This document shows positions 44,842-52,545 of a stretch of 64,000 nucleotides of DNA, in pieces. Origin of the DNA: Mesorhizobium kowhaii (GTDB lineage Bacteria > Pseudomonadota > Alphaproteobacteria > Rhizobiales > Rhizobiaceae). The stretch spans positions 186,001 through 250,000 of the forward strand of contig NZ_MZXV01000062.1 in the NCBI RefSeq assembly GCF_003253745.1, read 5' to 3'. The notes beneath the pieces are model-generated. The model saw nothing but the letters and a program-made list of their open reading frames with translations. It did not search any database and was not told the origin of the DNA. The first letter of the stretch is position 1. The number at the start of each line of letters is the position of its first letter. A program made the translations under genes and the position numbers.

Positions 44842-46460
44842 GCCTGCTCGACATCGAGAACCTGTCGCTGACCATCGGCGACACGCAGATCCTCACAGGC
44901 ATGGAGCTATCCGTTGCGCCAGGAGAGGTGATGGGGCTGGTCGGTGAGTCCGGTTCGGGCAAGTCGATGACCGCGCTGACGGTGATGCAGCTTCTGCCTC
45001 ATGCCGCGCGCGCCACCGGGCGCGTCTCGTTCGACGGCATCGACATCCTCGCGGCAACCGAGGACCAGATGTGCGCGCTGCGCGGCGACGACATCGGCAT
45101 GGTGTTCCAGGAGCCGATGACGGCGCTCAATCCGGTCAAGACCATCGGCGAACAGGTCGCCGAAGGCATACGCTGGCACACCAGGGCAAGCCGCGCCGAG
45201 GCCGAGGAGCGGGCGCGAAAAATGCTCGACCGCGTCGGCCTGCCCTCGGCAAAATTCCCACTGTCGCGCTATCCACACGAACTGTCCGGCGGCCAGCGTC
45301 AGCGCGTCGTCATCGCCATCGCCTGTGCGTTGAAGCCGAAGCTGCTGATTGCCGACGAGCCGACGACGGCGCTCGACGTGGTGCTGCAGGCGCAGATCCT
45401 TGACCTGTTGCGCGACCTCGTCGCGGAGAGCCGCATGGGCCTGCTCCTGATCTCGCACGACCTCGCGGTGGTGACCGAGATGGCCGACCGCATCACCATC
45501 CTGCGCCGTGGCGAGGTGATGGAAGCCGGAGACACGGCGCGCACGCTGTCCGAACAGCTCCACCCCTACACGCGCCAGCTGGCGCAGGCCTCGATGCATG
45601 TGCCGGCGCGCACCAGGCCGCATGGCGTTGGATCGGGCCAACCCCTGCTCCAGGTCGAGGGCGTGACCCGCGACTATCACGGCCGGCGCACTTCGCTGTT
45701 CAAGCGCGCGCCAGCGATCCGCGCCGTCGATGACGTGTCCCTGTCGATGGCGCCGGGCCAGTCAGTGGCGTTGGTTGGCCGCTCCGGCTGCGGCAAGTCA
45801 ACGCTCGCCCGCATGATCCTGGCGTTGGACCGACCGAGCTCGGGCACGATCCGGTTTCGCGGCGAGACCATCACCGGCAAGAGCGAAGCGGAACTGAAGC
45901 CTGCCCGACGTGACATGCAGGTCGTCTTCCAGGATCCTTACGGCTCCTTCGACCCGCGCCAGAAGGTCGAAAAACTGGTCGCCGAACCCCTGCATGTGCT
46001 GGACAAGAAGCCGACGCGCGCCGAGCGCCGCGAGATGGTTGCGCATGCGCTGCACGAAGTCGGCCTCGACCAGCGCGACATGGACAAATATCCGCATGAG
46101 TTTTCCGGTGGCCAGCGCCAGCGCCTGTCGATCGCCCGCGCCATCATCACCCGCCCCAAGCTGGTCGTCGCCGACGAGCCGGTCTCGGCGCTCGACGTCT
46201 CGATCCGCGCGCAGATCCTCGACCTGTTTGCCGAGCTCAACCAAAAACTCGGCATCGCCTATCTCTTCATCACCCACGACCTAACCGTCGCCCGCGCCAT
46301 CACGGACGAAGTGCTGGTCATGCATGACGGCAAGATCGTCGAGCGCGGCAAGACGAACGAGGTGCTGGATCACCCGCAATCCGAGGCGGCCAAGGCGCTG
46401 GTCACGGCTGCCCCGGACCTGCACCGGGCAATCACCCGGCGGATGCAGGAACAAGGTTAG
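44838..46460 (+). CDS. Fused dual ABC ATPase (DppD-DppF type)
   Basis: A 540-residue protein with two complete ATPase domains in one chain. Domain 1 has Walker A GESGSGKS, signature LSGGQRQRV and Walker B LLIADEP; domain 2 has GRSGCGKS, FSGGQRQRL and LVVADEP. Each is followed by the oligopeptide-type C-terminal extension. It energises the two permeases upstream. ATG 44838 overlaps the permease stop. Fusion of DppD and DppF is common in rhizobia and gives one subunit in place of two. Confidence 0.93.
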   Translation: MSLLDIENLSLTIGDTQILTGMELSVAPGEVMGLVGESGSGKSMTALTVMQLLPHAARATGRVSFDGIDILAATEDQMCALRGDDIGMVFQEPMTALNPVKTIGEQVAEGIRWHTRASRAEAEERARKMLDRVGLPSAKFPLSRYPHELSGGQRQRVVIAIACALKPKLLIADEPTTALDVVLQAQILDLLRDLVAESRMGLLLISHDLAVVTEMADRITILRRGEVMEAGDTARTLSEQLHPYTRQLAQASMHVPARTRPHGVGSGQPLLQVEGVTRDYHGRRTSLFKRAPAIRAVDDVSLSMAPGQSVALVGRSGCGKSTLARMILALDRPSSGTIRFRGETITGKSEAELKPARRDMQVVFQDPYGSFDPRQKVEKLVAEPLHVLDKKPTRAERREMVAHALHEVGLDQRDMDKYPHEFSGGQRQRLSIARAIITRPKLVVADEPVSALDVSIRAQILDLFAELNQKLGIAYLFITHDLTVARAITDEVLVMHDGKIVERGKTNEVLDHPQSEAAKALVTAAPDLHRAITRRMQEQG

Positions 46461-46464
46461 AGCG

Positions 46465-46625
46465 TCTCAGAGACTGTTTCGAAATTCGCTCTGGCGAGCC
46501 ATATGGTGGTTGTTTCGGGGTCGCGGAGCGACGAGCGCAGCGGACATTTGGGTCCGTGAGCACCGGAAGCGCAGAAAACGCCGCTAGATGGCCACCGGAG
46601 TAGAATTTCCAAACAGTCTCTTAGA
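46465..46625. mobile_element. MITE-like palindromic element, copy 1 of a structured repeat family
   Basis: The ends are inverted repeats: GAGACTGTTTCGAAATTC (46470-46487) against GAATTTCCAAACAGTCTC (46603-46620), 17 of 18 paired, and the arms extend outward to 46465 and 46625 with one more mismatch. Inside, at 46533-46579, is a core shared with 52431-52476: GAGCG, AG, a short hairpin (CGGAC/GTCCG here), then TGAGCACCG and AAGCGCAGAAAAC. There is no coding capacity. The right arm contains the stop codon of the NUDIX gene. Confidence 0.65.
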
Positions 46626-47106
46626 TCATCTGGAATTTTCCGGTGGTCTTGAACCGGAGATAGGCGTCGATGCTGCGCGCCATGTTGGGCAGCATTTCGG
46701 GCAAGCCGTCGGGCGTGAACCAGCCGACGGCACTGCTCTCGTCATCGGTGACGGCCGGTTCGCCTTCAAAGGAGCGCGTGTAGAACATCAGCGCGAAAAA
46801 CTGGGCGCGATCGCCATTCGGAAACTGGAAGGTTTCATAGTGCGGGTCACAGCCGAACCCGAACGGCTCGACATCGCTGACGATCAACCCGGTTTCCTCG
46901 AGTACCTCTCGGATCACCACGGTCTCCAGGCCCTCGCCTTCCTCGGCATTGCCGCCTGGCAGGCCCCACAAGCCAAAATCGGTTCGTTTCTGCAACAGGA
47001 TGCAGCCGTCGGCGCGTTCAATGACGATGCGAGCGCCCGGCATCAGCACCAGGCGATCACCGATCAGCGCCCGCAATTGTCCCAGATAGCTATCGGCAAA
47101 GCTCAC
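46621..47106 (-). CDS. NUDIX hydrolase
   Basis: A 161-residue hydrolase with the full Nudix box: GGNAEEGEGLETVVIREVLEETGL (Gly, five residues, Glu, seven, Arg-Glu...Glu-Glu) at about residues 51-74. It hydrolyses a nucleoside diphosphate linked to another group and is often a cleanup enzyme. The C-terminal half (GCDPHYETFQFPNGDRAQFFALMFYTRSF) is of the MutT-like catalytic type. The start is GTG at 47106 with GAGGG upstream. The stop codon lies in the arm of the adjacent palindromic element. Confidence 0.88.
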   Translation of the reverse strand: MSFADSYLGQLRALIGDRLVLMPGARIVIERADGCILLQKRTDFGLWGLPGGNAEEGEGLETVVIREVLEETGLIVSDVEPFGFGCDPHYETFQFPNGDRAQFFALMFYTRSFEGEPAVTDDESSAVGWFTPDGLPEMLPNMARSIDAYLRFKTTGKFQMI

Positions 47107-47152
47107 ACAAACGATCCCTCAGCGCCGGCGATTGGTTCTGCCATGCAGCGCC

Positions 47153-47584
47153 TCAGCCTCCCGGTTTGACCACGTCGACCGGACTGATGTCGAGCAGGTC
47201 GAGCGTGCGGCGAAGCAGCCGCACCTCGCTCTCGGCCAGTTGCGAATCCGCCTTGGCGATCTCCGCCATATGGCGGGCCAGTTGCCGGCGCCGCTCAATG
47301 TCGAGGTCGCGGAACAGCGCAATCGCCTGCGAGCCGTTGGTTTCGTAGCCGAACTCGTTGAGATATTCGATGACGCTGTCGATGCTGGTTTCGGCAATGC
47401 CGAAGGCTTCCTTGCAGATGCGCCGGAAGGCAACCATCTCGCTCTCGCTGACCGACCCGTCGGCCAGGATCATACGGAAGAGCATCAGAAGTTCCGCCGA
47501 CAAGACCGGATCGTCCGCCACCTTGCGCACGCCCGGGTCGCCGTCGAAGATCGAGCGTATCTGGTCCAGCAATGCGAATGCCAT
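47153..47584 (-). CDS. TerB-like helical domain protein
   Basis: A 143-residue all-helical protein matching the TerB domain: acidic, metal-binding-like residues in MILADGSVSESEMVAFRRI and IAKADSQLAESEVRLL, which repeat the D-G-x-x-x-x-x-E pattern twice. TerB-like domains occur in tellurite-stress and envelope-associated systems and bind divalent metal. No other ter gene is near, so a general stress role is all that can be said. It is probably read before the NUDIX gene on the same strand, 46 bases apart. Confidence 0.75.
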   Translation of the reverse strand: MAFALLDQIRSIFDGDPGVRKVADDPVLSAELLMLFRMILADGSVSESEMVAFRRICKEAFGIAETSIDSVIEYLNEFGYETNGSQAIALFRDLDIERRRQLARHMAEIAKADSQLAESEVRLLRRTLDLLDISPVDVVKPGG

Positions 47585-47711
47585 CAGGAGCCTCTTTCCG
47601 ATTCAGATGCGACGCGGTTGGAATAGGTAGCGCGGAATCGGCCTTGCGCAAACAGGGCGGTCGTGGTCGAACGCCCGATATCTCAGCCCACCGGACATTT
47701 CCATACATCAG

Positions 47712-48497
47712 ATGATCGATCTCACCACCCAGACCGTCGCCATGCTGGCGTTCGCGGGCTTTGCCGCGGGCTTTGTCGACTCGATCGCCGGCGGCGGCGG
47801 CTTGATCACCATCCCGGCGCTGCTGCTTGCCGGGTTCTCGCCGGTCGAAGCGCTTGGAACCAACAAGCTGCAAGGCATGTTCGGCTCCGGGTCGGCGACC
47901 ATCCACTATGCCTCAAAGGGCCATGTCGACCTGCGACGGCAATTGCCGTCGGCGCTGCTCGCGCTTGCCGGAAGTGCCGTCGGTGCGTTGCTGGCAACGA
48001 TCGTTCCAGGCGATCTCTTGCGCGCCCTCCTGCCCCTGGTGTTGATCGCCATCGCGCTCTACTTCGCGCTCAAGCCCAACATGAACGATGTTGACCGGGC
48101 CGAACGCCTGTCGCCATTCCTGTTCGGAGTGACCCTGGTGCCCGCCATCGGCTTTTATGATGGCTTGTTTGGACCCGGCGCCGGCTCCTTCTACATGCTG
48201 GCCTTCGTCGCACTTGCCGGTTACGGCGTGCTCAAGGCGACGGCGCATACCAAGCTGCTCAATTTCGCCTCCAACATCGGCGGCTTCATCGTCTTCGCCG
48301 CCGTCGGCGTCGTCTACTGGAAGATCGGCCTGATGATGGGCGTTGCCCAGTTCCTCGGCGCCCGCGTCGGCGCCAGCCTGGCCATGCGCATCGGTGCAAG
48401 ACTGATCAAGCCATTGCTGGTAATCGTCTGCCTGGCGCTGGCCGTGAAGCTCTTGGCCGACCCGGCGAACCCGCTGCGCGTCATGATTGGTGTGTGA
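47712..48497 (+). CDS. TSUP family transporter (TauE/SafE)
   Basis: A 261-residue inner-membrane protein with about eight helices in two related halves. The first half carries GFAAGFVDSIAGGGGLITIPALLLAG and the second FYDGLFGPGAGSFYMLAFVALAGY, the repeated signature of sulfite/organosulfur exporters. It may export sulfite or a sulfonate. The gene is divergent from the TerB-like gene and followed closely by a 56-residue membrane protein. Confidence 0.88.
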   Translation: MIDLTTQTVAMLAFAGFAAGFVDSIAGGGGLITIPALLLAGFSPVEALGTNKLQGMFGSGSATIHYASKGHVDLRRQLPSALLALAGSAVGALLATIVPGDLLRALLPLVLIAIALYFALKPNMNDVDRAERLSPFLFGVTLVPAIGFYDGLFGPGAGSFYMLAFVALAGYGVLKATAHTKLLNFASNIGGFIVFAAVGVVYWKIGLMMGVAQFLGARVGASLAMRIGARLIKPLLVIVCLALAVKLLADPANPLRVMIGV

Positions 48498-48550
48498 TCA
48501 CGCGCCCTGATAGAATGCCGCTGTTCGAATCATGTTGGAGGGAACCAGAC

Positions 48551-48721
48551 ATGAATCTTAGCGCACCCACTCAGATCGTTTTTATCATTTCCGTTGTTAT
48601 CGCCATCATCGGCGTTCTCGCCGCGCTTGGCGTTCTTGCGTTCATTCCACTCGCATCGGTGTGGATCGTTCTTATTGCCTTCATCGTGCTTGCCGGCGGC
48701 TGCTTGATGCGCGGCGCCTGA
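48551..48721 (+). CDS. Small two-helix membrane protein
   Basis: A 56-residue protein made of two hydrophobic helices: TQIVFIISVVIAIIGVLAALGVLAFI and VWIVLIAFIVLAGGCLM. A clear ribosome site, GGAGGGAAC, precedes the ATG at 48551, which supports real expression. Function is unknown. It starts 54 bases after the TSUP gene and is closed by a strong terminator 29 bases after its stop. Confidence 0.65.
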   Translation: MNLSAPTQIVFIISVVIAIIGVLAALGVLAFIPLASVWIVLIAFIVLAGGCLMRGA

Positions 48722-48749
48722 CACGTTTCCCTTGAAGTGGGGACCAGGA

Positions 48750-48776
48750 GCGCCCGGCCAAAAGCCGGGCGCTTTT
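48750..48776 (+). terminator. Rho-independent terminator
   Basis: GCGCCCGGC, loop CAAAA, GCCGGGCGC, then TTTT: a nine-base-pair GC stem followed by a T run, 29 bases after the small membrane protein stop. It also separates that transcript from the AraC gene downstream. Confidence 0.85.
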
Positions 48777-48824
48777 GATTCTGGTCTGGGGTCTGCTAGA
48801 TTTCTCTCCGCGGAAGGATGGCAA

Positions 48825-49655
48825 ATGCCAGTTGAGATGCAACGCCGGAAGGAACAGGACCACTCCATCGCCGGGCGGTTCGAGATGCGCCGGCGTCTTC
48901 CCAATGCTCCACTTGAAGGCATCGTCACCGACATTTGCGGCTATCGCGAAACGGCGCCGGGCCATTTCCACAATGTCGAATATGCATCGCTGACCGTGCC
49001 GCTAGTGATCAGCTTTGCCGAACCCTTCGCCATCGGGCTCGGCAAGGCGCCGGGCGACAATGACCGCTTCGCCAGTTTCGCTGCCGGCCTTTATGCCGGG
49101 CCGGTGGTGATTGAGTCCTTCGGTGGCGCCTGCTGCGTCCAGGTCAACTTCACGCCGCTCGGCGCACGCCGGTTCTTCCGCCAGCCGATGAGCGAACTGA
49201 CCGACAGCATGGTCGTCCTCGATGACGTGCTTGGCGCAGAAGGCATGGCACTGCGTGAACGGCTTGGCAACGCGCCGGACTGGACGGTGCGTTTCGATCT
49301 TGCCGAAGCCTTCGTCGCCGCCCGTATCGAGAATGCCGCCGAAACGCTGCTCGAAATCGCCTGGGCCTATGACCGCATCATCACGTCTGGTGGCCGGACC
49401 CGCATCTCATCGCTTGCCGAAAGACTGGGCTGGAGCCGCAAACATCTCGCCAGCGGCTTTTCCGATGCGATCGGTATCGGTCCCAAGACGCTGTCGCGCA
49501 TCGTGCGCTTCAACCGGGCGCTTGGCCTGTCGAGGCAGCAGGCAGCCGACTGGGCGGATATCGCCGCCGATTGCGGCTATGCCGACCAGGCGCATCTGGT
49601 GCGCGAGTTCCGCGACCTTGCCGGCGAGACGCCGACCGCACTTTCGGTCAGGTAA
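48825..49655 (+). CDS. AraC-family transcriptional regulator
   Basis: A 276-residue regulator. The C-terminal 100 residues form the AraC double helix-turn-helix (RISSLAERLGWSRKHLASGF and WADIAADCGYADQAHLVREFRDLAGETP). The N-terminal part is an effector/dimerisation domain without a recognisable ligand motif. ATG 48825 (MPVEMQRRKEQD) is preferred because AAGGA lies just upstream and the earlier frame crosses the terminator. The VOC gene begins 71 bases after its stop on the same strand and may be its target. Confidence 0.88.
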   Translation: MPVEMQRRKEQDHSIAGRFEMRRRLPNAPLEGIVTDICGYRETAPGHFHNVEYASLTVPLVISFAEPFAIGLGKAPGDNDRFASFAAGLYAGPVVIESFGGACCVQVNFTPLGARRFFRQPMSELTDSMVVLDDVLGAEGMALRERLGNAPDWTVRFDLAEAFVAARIENAAETLLEIAWAYDRIITSGGRTRISSLAERLGWSRKHLASGFSDAIGIGPKTLSRIVRFNRALGLSRQQAADWADIAADCGYADQAHLVREFRDLAGETPTALSVR

Positions 49656-49726
49656 CATTTCTTCAAGACGGTGGAACGGCCTTCGACCAAATTGGGATAT
49701 CGACCAACCCGGATGAAGGAGTTCCC

Positions 49727-50146
49727 ATGCCCACCACCACGGAAGCGCCCCGCCTCTACCCCGCTTTGCGCTACAAGAACGCGGCAAAAATGATTGACTG
49801 GCTGTGCGATGCCTTCGGCTTCAGCGTCCGAGCCCGCTATGGCGAAGGCGATGTTGTGCACCATGCCGAACTGGTTTTCGGCTCTTCCATGATCATGCTG
49901 GGCACGGTGCGCGACGACGACTACGGCAAGATGGTCGGCGAGCCCGGCTCGGGCGGCGGCAAGTCGATCTACATTGCCGTCGACGATGCCGATGCCGCCT
50001 ATGCCAAAGCCAGGAAGGCCGGCGCCACGATCATCCAGGAATTGACCAACCGCGACTATGGCAGCCGCGAGTTCATTTGCCGCGATCCGGAAGGCAGTGT
50101 CTGGTCGTTCGGCACCTACTGGCCGAAGGCCGGCGAAAAGGCATAG
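49727..50146 (+). CDS. VOC family (glyoxalase/bleomycin resistance-like) protein
   Basis: A 139-residue protein with the paired beta-alpha-beta-beta-beta units of the vicinal oxygen chelate fold: LYPALRYKNAAKMIDWLCDAFGFSV at the start and the closing SREFICRDPEGSVWSFGTYWP. Members bind a metal and act on small thiol or aromatic adducts, or bind drugs. GAAGGAG lies before the ATG at 49727. It lies downstream of an AraC regulator, which is a frequent pairing. Confidence 0.88.
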   Translation: MPTTTEAPRLYPALRYKNAAKMIDWLCDAFGFSVRARYGEGDVVHHAELVFGSSMIMLGTVRDDDYGKMVGEPGSGGGKSIYIAVDDADAAYAKARKAGATIIQELTNRDYGSREFICRDPEGSVWSFGTYWPKAGEKA

Positions 50147-50153
50147 GCAAGGT

Positions 50154-51629
50154 CTAGCGCGCCAAAGCAAAAATCGCGTCGCAGTCGAGGTGGGTTTCCA
50201 GCTCGGCTGCGACCTCGTCCAGCGCCCGCTCGACCTCGGCCCGATAGTCGCTGCCGCCGCCCTTGATGCCGAGGCTTTCGAGGAATTTCCCGCGAAAGCT
50301 GTCGGCGCCGAACAGGCCATGCATATAGGTGCCGATCACCTTGCCGTCGGCGGAGACAGCGCCATCCTCGACGCCATTGATGATTGCCGACGGTCGCATC
50401 GTGTCCGGTCCGGTGGTGCGGCCGAGATGGATTTCGTAACCCTCAAGTGGCAGGTCGAATTGTACCGAGCGCGCGCTGACATTGCGCACCGTCTTTTCCG
50501 GTTCCATCACCGTTTCGACGTCGAGCAGGGCGAGCCCTTCGGCCTCGGTGACGCTGCCTTCGATGCCGTCGGGATCGCGCACCGTGCGGCCAAGCATCTG
50601 GAAGCCGCCGCAAATGCCGACGACATGACCGCCCCGCTTGCGGTGGGCAAGAAGGTCCCGGTCCCAACGGTTCTCGCGGAATTTCAAGAGATCACCGATC
50701 GTCGACTTGGAGCCGGGAATGACCACCAGTCCGGCATCGGCCGGCAGCGGCTTTCCCGGTGGCACGAACACCACCTCGACCCGCGGCTCGGCCTTGAGCG
50801 GATCGAGATCGTCGAAATTGGCGATGCGGCCAAGCATCGGCACGGCCACCTTCAGGGCGCGCGGATCGCCGGACGCCAGCCGCTCCAGCACCACCGAATC
50901 CTCCGAAGGCAAGCGTGCTGCCGCCTTCAGCCACGGCACGACGCCAAAACAGCGCCAGCCGGTGAATCTTTCGATCGATTTTATGCCATCATCGAACAGC
51001 GAGACGTCGCCGCGAAACTTGTTGATGAGGTAGCCGACGATCATGCGCCGGTCCTCTTCCGGCAGGATCAGATGCGTACCGGCCACCGAGGCGATGACGC
51101 CGCCGCGATCGATATCGCCGACCAGCACCACCGGCACGTCGGCGCGCGTCGCAAAGCCCATATTGGCGATGTCGCGGCTGCGGAGGTTGATCTCGGCCGG
51201 CGAGCCGGCGCCCTCGACGATGACCAGGTCGGCGCCCTCGCCGACCTTGTCCCATGAGTCCAGCACGGCGTCCATCAGCCGGCCCTTGAGCGCCTGATAG
51301 TCGCGCGCCCGCGCTTCGCCAAACACCTTGCCCTGCACGATGACCTGCGCGCCGACATCGGTCTGCGGCTTGAGCAGCACCGGGTTCATGTGGACCGATG
51401 GCGCCACACCGCAAGCGATCGCTTGCAGCCATTGCGCACGGCCGATCTCGCCGCCGCCGGCATTGTTGTCGCCGGGAATGTCGGCCACGGCGGCATTGTT
51501 CGACATGTTCTGCGGCTTGAATGGCCGCACCTTAAGCCCGCGCTTTTTTGCTGCCCGGCAGAGGCCTGCGACCAGCACCGTCTTGCCGACATCCGAGCCC
51601 GTGCCTTGCAGCATGATCGCCTTGGCCAT
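50154..51629 (-). CDS. cobQ: CobQ, cobyric acid synthase
   Basis: A 491-residue amidotransferase that amidates four side chains of adenosylcobyrinate a,c-diamide in cobalamin synthesis. The N-terminal dethiobiotin-synthetase-like part has the P-loop LQGTGSDVGKTVLVAGL. The C-terminal glutaminase has Cys340 in GICGGFQMLG and His437 in GTYMHGLFG. Its ATG overlaps the stop of the upstream cupin gene by one base, so the two are translationally coupled. No other cob gene is in the window. Confidence 0.93.
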   Translation of the reverse strand: MAKAIMLQGTGSDVGKTVLVAGLCRAAKKRGLKVRPFKPQNMSNNAAVADIPGDNNAGGGEIGRAQWLQAIACGVAPSVHMNPVLLKPQTDVGAQVIVQGKVFGEARARDYQALKGRLMDAVLDSWDKVGEGADLVIVEGAGSPAEINLRSRDIANMGFATRADVPVVLVGDIDRGGVIASVAGTHLILPEEDRRMIVGYLINKFRGDVSLFDDGIKSIERFTGWRCFGVVPWLKAAARLPSEDSVVLERLASGDPRALKVAVPMLGRIANFDDLDPLKAEPRVEVVFVPPGKPLPADAGLVVIPGSKSTIGDLLKFRENRWDRDLLAHRKRGGHVVGICGGFQMLGRTVRDPDGIEGSVTEAEGLALLDVETVMEPEKTVRNVSARSVQFDLPLEGYEIHLGRTTGPDTMRPSAIINGVEDGAVSADGKVIGTYMHGLFGADSFRGKFLESLGIKGGGSDYRAEVERALDEVAAELETHLDCDAIFALAR

Positions 51630-52243
51630 CAGCCCCTGCCCTGCGCCACGGTTCCGGTGATGTTCGATTTCTGCGCCAGCGGCCCGCCGCGCCAGATGAA
51701 AAGCGCCAGCAATGGCTCTTCGGCCGTTCGCATGGCGTGGTTGACGTTGGAAGCGTGGTGGACGACCTCGCCGGCCGCGCGCCGGCGAAAGCCGCCCTCA
51801 CCCATGCGCCATTCGGTCCCGCCGGTCAGCGGAATGTAGATTTCCTCGGCAACGTGATGATGGTCCGGATAGACGATATTGGGGCCAAGGATCAGCAGGC
51901 CAGCAGCGACCTCTTCATTGGCGAAGTGGCCACGCGTGCCGAACACCTCCAGCCAGCCATAATTGTCGATGAACGTCTTGCCGAAATCCGCCTCGCTATA
52001 GGTCTGCCCCCAGCGGAGGTCATTCCGACGCTCCGCAAGCAATCGCACCAGCGGCTTCGCATCCGGCGGCGCCAATTCGGCGGCGCGATCGAGGTGGCGT
52101 AGGCACCCAAGTGGATATGGCTCCAGCGCGCGGGCTGGCATGTCCCAGGCGATCCGCGCCGAGGCGTCGCGCACCAGGGCGTCATCCACGGAAGCGAGAT
52201 AGGCGTGGAACCGTCCCAGCAGTTCATCAAATTTTGTCGTCAC
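51629..52243 (-). CDS. Cupin protein of the dimethylsulfoniopropionate lyase (DddL/DddQ-like) family
   Basis: A 204-residue protein with an N-terminal helical part and a C-terminal cupin barrel. Cupin motif 1 gives metal ligands His128, His130 and Glu134 in YPDHHHVAEEIYIPLTGG, and motif 2 supplies His169 in NHAM. The whole segment, with GGTEWR and the closing LALFIWRGG, is that of the DMSP-lyase-type cupins, which cleave DMSP to acrylate and dimethyl sulfide. Substrate is not proven; many soil homologues may act on other compounds. It is coupled to cobQ by a one-base overlap. Confidence 0.72.
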   Translation of the reverse strand: MTTKFDELLGRFHAYLASVDDALVRDASARIAWDMPARALEPYPLGCLRHLDRAAELAPPDAKPLVRLLAERRNDLRWGQTYSEADFGKTFIDNYGWLEVFGTRGHFANEEVAAGLLILGPNIVYPDHHHVAEEIYIPLTGGTEWRMGEGGFRRRAAGEVVHHASNVNHAMRTAEEPLLALFIWRGGPLAQKSNITGTVAQGRG

Positions 52244-52380
52244 ATCTCGCTCCGGACATGCATTGGTGCACAGCCGCTCCCCAAATGGCCGGTTGACGGG
52301 GTTGGGTTGCGCGGCGGCATCATTGGTCTAGATTGGTGCGCGCGCAAAGCCAAAAACAACAGGCCAGCGGGCTTAAGGTG

Positions 52381-52512
52381 TGTTGAGATTCAGGTCAGGT
52401 CGAGCCGAAAACGGCGGTTTTCGAGAACCGGAGCGGAGCGTACTTAAAGTACGTGAGCACCGAAAGCGCAGAAAACCAGCGTTTGCCGGCCGGCATCACC
52501 TGAATATCAACA
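52381..52512. mobile_element. MITE-like palindromic element, copy 2 of the structured repeat family
   Basis: The ends are TGTTGAGATTCAGGT (52381-52395) and ACCTGAATATCAACA (52498-52512), inverted with one mismatch in 15, and differ in sequence from the ends of copy 1 at 46465-46625. The core at 52431-52476 is shared: GAGCGGAG, the hairpin CGTACT/AGTACG, then TGAGCACCG and AAGCGCAGAAAAC. A further hairpin, CGAAAAC/GTTTTCG, lies upstream of the core. It fills the 302-base gap before the acyl-CoA dehydrogenase; bases 52244-52380 hold nothing I can name. Confidence 0.65.
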
Positions 52513-52545
52513 TAACTTAGCTGGCCAACACATAGGGAGCACGCC

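Noticed and set aside
47153..47584. Tellurite resistance operon
   Set aside because: Only a TerB-like domain is present; no terC, terD or terZ gene is near, so resistance is not supported.
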